Source of the DNA: Serinibacter arcticus
GTDB taxonomy: Bacteria > Actinomycetota > Actinomycetes > Actinomycetales > Beutenbergiaceae
NCBI RefSeq assembly: GCF_003121705.1
Contig: NZ_PYHR01000002.1
Location: 2,170,001-2,234,000, forward strand
DNA: 64,000 bases
Reading direction: 5' to 3'
The notes beneath the pieces were generated by a model. That model did no database searches. It was not told where the DNA came from and saw only the letters and a list, made by a program, of their open reading frames with translations. Of the stretch, positions 60,519 to 64,000 are shown piece by piece. Numbering within the stretch: position 1 is the first letter of the stretch; the number at the start of each line of letters is the position of its first letter. A program made the translations under genes and the position numbers.

Positions 60519-63500
60519 TCAGGAGGTGAGGCGCCTCCTGAGCGTCAGGGCGCCGAGGCCGCCGATCACGAGCACCAGGCCCGTGGTAAGGGGGAGCCAC
60601 GGTGCGGCGCCGGTGGACGGGAGGGACGACGGCGAGGCCGTGGTCCGGGTCGGGGAGGACGGGGTCCGCGCGGCGCTGCCGGCCGTGGCGCCGGGGTCTA
60701 CGGGGGTGGGCGGCGTCACGACCGGCGGGGTCACGACCGGCGGCGTCACGACCGGCGGGGTCACGACCGGCGGCGTCACGACCGGCGGCGTCACGACCGG
60801 CGGCGTCACGACCGGCGGGGTCACGACCGGCGGCGTCACGAAACCGAAGTCGAGCGTCGGGTCGTGGTCGCCGCCCACCGTCAGGCCCTGGCTCCTCGCG
60901 CTCCAGGTGGCCGAGTTCCGCTCCCGGCCGTCGACCTCGATCGTGGGGACGTACGGTGCGAGCGCGGCGATCGTCGACGGGTCCGTGCGGTCGATCGTGA
61001 CCGTGTACGACCGACCCTCGGCCAGCACCGGCAGGTTCTCGAAGACGTAGGCGCCGTTCGCGTCGGTGGTGACGGACGAGACGGGCGTGCCGTCCACGTC
61101 GACCACGGGGGCGCCGTCCGGACCTGTGAGGATCAGCACGACGCCGGGGATGCCCGGCTCGCCGTCGTCCTGCAGACCGTCGCGGTTGGAGTCGAGCCAG
61201 ACGAGGTCGCCCACCGAGACCCGCTCGGGGATCAGGACGAACCCGAAGTCCAGCGACGGGTCGTGCGCACCATCCACCGTCAGGTCGACCTGCGAGATCG
61301 CACGATCGGTGGAGGAGTCGGCCGCACCCACCCCGCCGTCGAGCGACGTCGTGGGCCGGTAGCCCGCCGGCGCCGTCACGACCACCGTGTAGGTCTGACC
61401 GTCGGTCAGGACCGGCAGGTTCTCGAAGACGTACCTCCCCTGCGCGTCGGTCGTCGTCGTGGACTCGTACGCGTTGCCGTCGGCGTCCAGCTCGACAGGC
61501 TCGCCGTCGGGCCCGAGAACCGTGAGGGTGACCCCTTCCAGCGGCACGTCGGTGTCGTCCTGCACCCCGTCCTCGTTCACGTCGAACCAGACGTAGTCAC
61601 CCACCGACACCCGTTCGGGAACGTCGCGAGGAGCGTTGTAGATGCGGGCGGACTCGGCGGAGCCGTCGTCCTCGACCACCACGGTCAGCGAGACGAACGT
61701 CCCCGTGTACCCGGCGGGGGCGACGACCTCGTGGATCGTGTACTCGCCCGGCTCGACGACCCGCAGCCCCTCGTCGGCCCCACCGGGGCCCGCGACACGG
61801 AGCTTGCCGTCGACGACGTACGCGTCGTCGACCACGACCACGCCGTCGGCGTTCGTCACGGTGAACCGCGCGTTCCGGTCGGTGATCGAGACGTTCGGGT
61901 CGCTCGAGTCGAGCTTGGAGACGTCGAGCGGGAACTCGTTCGTGGGGGTGATCGTCGCGTCGGTCCCGCCGATCACGTTCGTGATGCCCACCTGCGGCGT
62001 GTACTCCGCGATCCGGACCTTGAAGTACAGGTCGATCGACGACTCCTTCACCAGGACCGTGCCGTCGGCGTTCTGGATCGAGACCTGGCGGGAGTCCTCG
62101 TCCCAGGTCGCGGTCAGGTTGCCGCGCAGGTTCTGCGAGGTGCCGGGCGTCACCGTGCCGGACGCGACGTTCTGGGGTGTCACGAACCCGACGAACTCCA
62201 CACCGTCCGGGAGGGCGTCGGCGATCGGGCGGATCCGCACGCCGTGATAGCCACCGTGCGGGATGACCTTCACCCGGTAGACGAACTCGTCCTGGACGAG
62301 GGACCCGTCGGGCTCGAGCCCGACCCGGAGGTTCTGCGTGTAGGTGTCGCGCTCGGCGTCGTACACCGTCTTGTTGACCTCGAGCTCGTCGCCGTAGGTC
62401 GTGGCGCGGGTGGAGGACTCCGACCGGTAGACGTGCTCGAGGTCCTCCCCGCTCAGCTTTGCCGTGTTGGTGATCGTGATCGTCTGCTTGCCGACGATCG
62501 GCCTCGTCTCCAGCGCCAGCGTCACCTCGAGCCGTTCGTCCGCGCGGAGGCCCTTCGAGGCGATCTCGGCGACGCCCGCGGCGTTGAGCTGGAGACGCAG
62601 GTTGCCGTCGTCGTCGAGCGTGACGTCGAAGTGCGTGCCGGAGAGCGGGACCCACCAGCCGGCCGACGCCTGGATCGAGTCGCGGATGGCGTCGAGATCG
62701 GCCTGGTCCGCGACCTGGAACACGGTGTGGTCGACCTCGTCCACGATCACGCGGCTCGCGAACGTCCCGGTCTCGGTGCCCGCCCCCACGACGAACGTGT
62801 ACGGGACCCGGGTGCGGGCCCCCGGGGCGACCACGACCTCGGCCGGGCCGGACTTGCTGAACCTGGTCGGATCGACCACGCCACCCGACACGTCGATGGC
62901 CTCGACCAGACGCACGTCGGTGCCGGCACGCTGCTCCTGGCCGTGGTCGAAGACCGCGGTGTTCCCCATCAGGTAGGTGTTGTTGGTGGGCAGGGGGTAC
63001 AGGGGCAGTCGGTGCAGCGTGGTGATGCTGGCCTTCGCGGTGACCGTGAGGACCGCGCGCTCGCGCCCGACGTTCACGGCCAGCGTGCGGCCCTCGACGC
63101 TGTAGGTGAAGGGCCCGGCAGCGACGACGCCGGCCTTGCCGCCGCTCACCAGGGTGAGCGGACGCGAGGTCCCGGCGCCGTCGACGACGGCGATGAAGCT
63201 CGGGTGGGCGGTCACCCACTCCGCCTGCTCGGGCAGGGTGTCCGTGATGATCACGTCCCGGTCGAGCGTGAAACGCGGCGTCGAGGCGTCCCACGGCGTC
63301 AGGTCCGCCGTCAGGACGTAGTCGACCGGGACGCCCTCGGTGAGGGCGCCGTTCTCCGTCGTGATCGGGATGCGGGGCGTCGGCGTGCTCTTCCGGAAGG
63401 CGCGGCTCGCGTCGGGGCCGGCCGGTGCGGCGGCGGAACCACCGATCCAGGTCGAGGTGGCGACGTCCTGCCCACCGATGACAGCGGCGTTGGTGAGCGT

Positions 63501-64000
63501 CGTGGAGTACTGGCCGCCGTTCCCCCCGAGCGCGTCGTAGGAGGCCTGGAGCTGCTGCCGCACGGTGTCGAGCGCCGCGGCGTCGGTGATCCGGGCCTGG
63601 TAGGTCAGCACGTAGCGCGACGCGGCGGGGAGGTCGACCGTGGCCGAGAACGAGGTCCCGGTGGCGGACGGCGCCGCGGCCGGAGCGGTGGTGCGGTTGA
63701 GCCCGTCGGCGTCCCAGGTCGTGAGCGTCGCGGCGAACGACCCGGGCACGAGGGTGAGACCGGCGCCCAGGGTGTCCTCGATGGTCACCGGGCCGGCCGC
63801 GGTGCGATTCACGTCGATCGTGTAGGGGATCGGGACCGTGAGGGCGCTGTCGTCGATGCGGACCACGCCGTCGACGACGCTGACCAGGGGCTGACCGTCA
63901 GCGCCGGTCCAGCCGACCCAGGCCGCGCTCTTGCCGGCCCCGTCGCGCACGTTCTCGAACTCGTCGCCGCGCTTCTTCACGATCACGTTCGTGGTCGTCG
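60519..64000 (-). CDS. Giant LPXTG surface protein with SdrD B-like domains, 5' end outside window
   Basis: The frame is open through the window edge, so only the C-terminal 1160 residues are visible. They contain several isopeptide-type beta domains of surface-adhesin style (ITDTLPEQAEWVTAHPSF, and DFGF-ended repeats). A prealbumin-like unit follows (PGEYTIHEVVAPAGYTG), then two SdrD B-like domains with Ca2+-type motifs (WFDVNEDGVQDD; WLDSNRDGLQDD). A VTPP repeat stalk, LPSTG, a helix and LRRRLTS close the protein. Probably a wall-anchored adhesin. No sortase lies beside it; it is separated from the pilus cluster by ctaG and apt. The true start is beyond 64000. Confidence 0.9.
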   Translation of the reverse strand, partial: TTTNVIVKKRGDEFENVRDGAGKSAAWVGWTGADGQPLVSVVDGVVRIDDSALTVPIPYTIDVNRTAAGPVTIEDTLGAGLTLVPGSFAATLTTWDADGLNRTTAPAAAPSATGTSFSATVDLPAASRYVLTYQARITDAAALDTVRQQLQASYDALGGNGGQYSTTLTNAAVIGGQDVATSTWIGGSAAAPAGPDASRAFRKSTPTPRIPITTENGALTEGVPVDYVLTADLTPWDASTPRFTLDRDVIITDTLPEQAEWVTAHPSFIAVVDGAGTSRPLTLVSGGKAGVVAAGPFTYSVEGRTLAVNVGRERAVLTVTAKASITTLHRLPLYPLPTNNTYLMGNTAVFDHGQEQRAGTDVRLVEAIDVSGGVVDPTRFSKSGPAEVVVAPGARTRVPYTFVVGAGTETGTFASRVIVDEVDHTVFQVADQADLDAIRDSIQASAGWWVPLSGTHFDVTLDDDGNLRLQLNAAGVAEIASKGLRADERLEVTLALETRPIVGKQTITITNTAKLSGEDLEHVYRSESSTRATTYGDELEVNKTVYDAERDTYTQNLRVGLEPDGSLVQDEFVYRVKVIPHGGYHGVRIRPIADALPDGVEFVGFVTPQNVASGTVTPGTSQNLRGNLTATWDEDSRQVSIQNADGTVLVKESSIDLYFKVRIAEYTPQVGITNVIGGTDATITPTNEFPLDVSKLDSSDPNVSITDRNARFTVTNADGVVVVDDAYVVDGKLRVAGPGGADEGLRVVEPGEYTIHEVVAPAGYTGTFVSLTVVVEDDGSAESARIYNAPRDVPERVSVGDYVWFDVNEDGVQDDTDVPLEGVTLTVLGPDGEPVELDADGNAYESTTTTDAQGRYVFENLPVLTDGQTYTVVVTAPAGYRPTTSLDGGVGAADSSTDRAISQVDLTVDGAHDPSLDFGFVLIPERVSVGDLVWLDSNRDGLQDDGEPGIPGVVLILTGPDGAPVVDVDGTPVSSVTTDANGAYVFENLPVLAEGRSYTVTIDRTDPSTIAALAPYVPTIEVDGRERNSATWSARSQGLTVGGDHDPTLDFGFVTPPVVTPPVVTPPVVTPPVVTPPVVTPPVVTPPVVTPPVVTPPTPVDPGATAGSAARTPSSPTRTTASPSSLPSTGAAPWLPLTTGLVLVIGGLGALTLRRRLTS
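60709..60840 (-). repeat. VTPP-coding 15-bp tandem repeat
   Basis: About nine 15-base units (GTCACGACCGGCGG with G or C following) encode a VTPPV repeat just before the LPSTG anchor. It forms a rigid proline-rich stalk through the cell wall. Unit-to-unit identity is high, with only a G/C choice at one position. Confidence 0.93.

Noticed and set aside
60590-61000. Plus-strand open frame with Gly/Val/Thr repeats opposite the VTPP stalk
   Set aside because: It mirrors the 15-base repeat of the minus-strand wall protein, which has a full sorting signal and domain structure.

Overview
This is a very GC-rich stretch of an actinobacterial chromosome. GTG starts, ATGA-type gene overlaps, HtaA/Hmu heme uptake, sortase-anchored pili and SipW-type exported proteins point to Actinomycetota, most likely Micrococcales of the Cellulomonas/Oerskovia kind. 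The family assignment is inference, not something the sequence proves. No rRNA, tRNA, transposase or CRISPR array was recognised.

Layout. 1-6498 (+): Mrp-type Na+/H+ antiporter operon mrpA(B)-C-D-E-F-G, entered inside mrpA, which carries a one-base frameshift near 457. 6647-10640: a DUF4235 membrane protein, a TetR regulator, and a drug-exporter-type ABC pair divergent from its own TetR regulator across a clear dyad. 10815-28219: a large metabolic block. A Dpp-type peptide ABC transporter with a DUF1684 protein (-) stands back to back with a nine-gene (+) operon of luciferase-like flavin monooxygenases, an FMN reductase, a flavin reductase, an M20 amidohydrolase and an ATP-grasp enzyme. By analogy with the ytm/yxe operons of Bacillus this may salvage sulfur from S-substituted cysteines. 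28305-37535: heme iron acquisition. It has heme oxygenase, a small surface protein, the hmuVUT transporter (hmuT frameshifted) and a divergent 1411-residue HtaA-type surface protein, with three DtxR/IdeR-like boxes. 37932-44787: a trehalose-synthase-like GH13 enzyme with its flavin oxidoreductase partner, a membrane protein, YbaK deacylase, a DUF2993 protein and an S9 peptidase. 44859-57241 (-): surface appendage region with a SpaA-like adhesin, major pilin, class C sortase and von Willebrand A protein, then a SipW signal peptidase with three alternate-signal exported proteins and an anchored partner. 57587-64000 (-): apt, a CopD-CtaG fusion, and the 3' part of a giant SdrD/SpaA-like wall protein that runs off the window.

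The most unusual feature is a family of 22-bp repeats (26 units at four loci). They sit at gene 3' ends, and at every locus their polarity follows the direction of the upstream gene. One array has become the translated N-terminus of the M20 amidohydrolase. A second, unrelated hairpin family lies downstream of htaA. Both apparent frameshifts are single-base losses next to GCCCCGG, so they may be systematic sequencing errors rather than true mutations.
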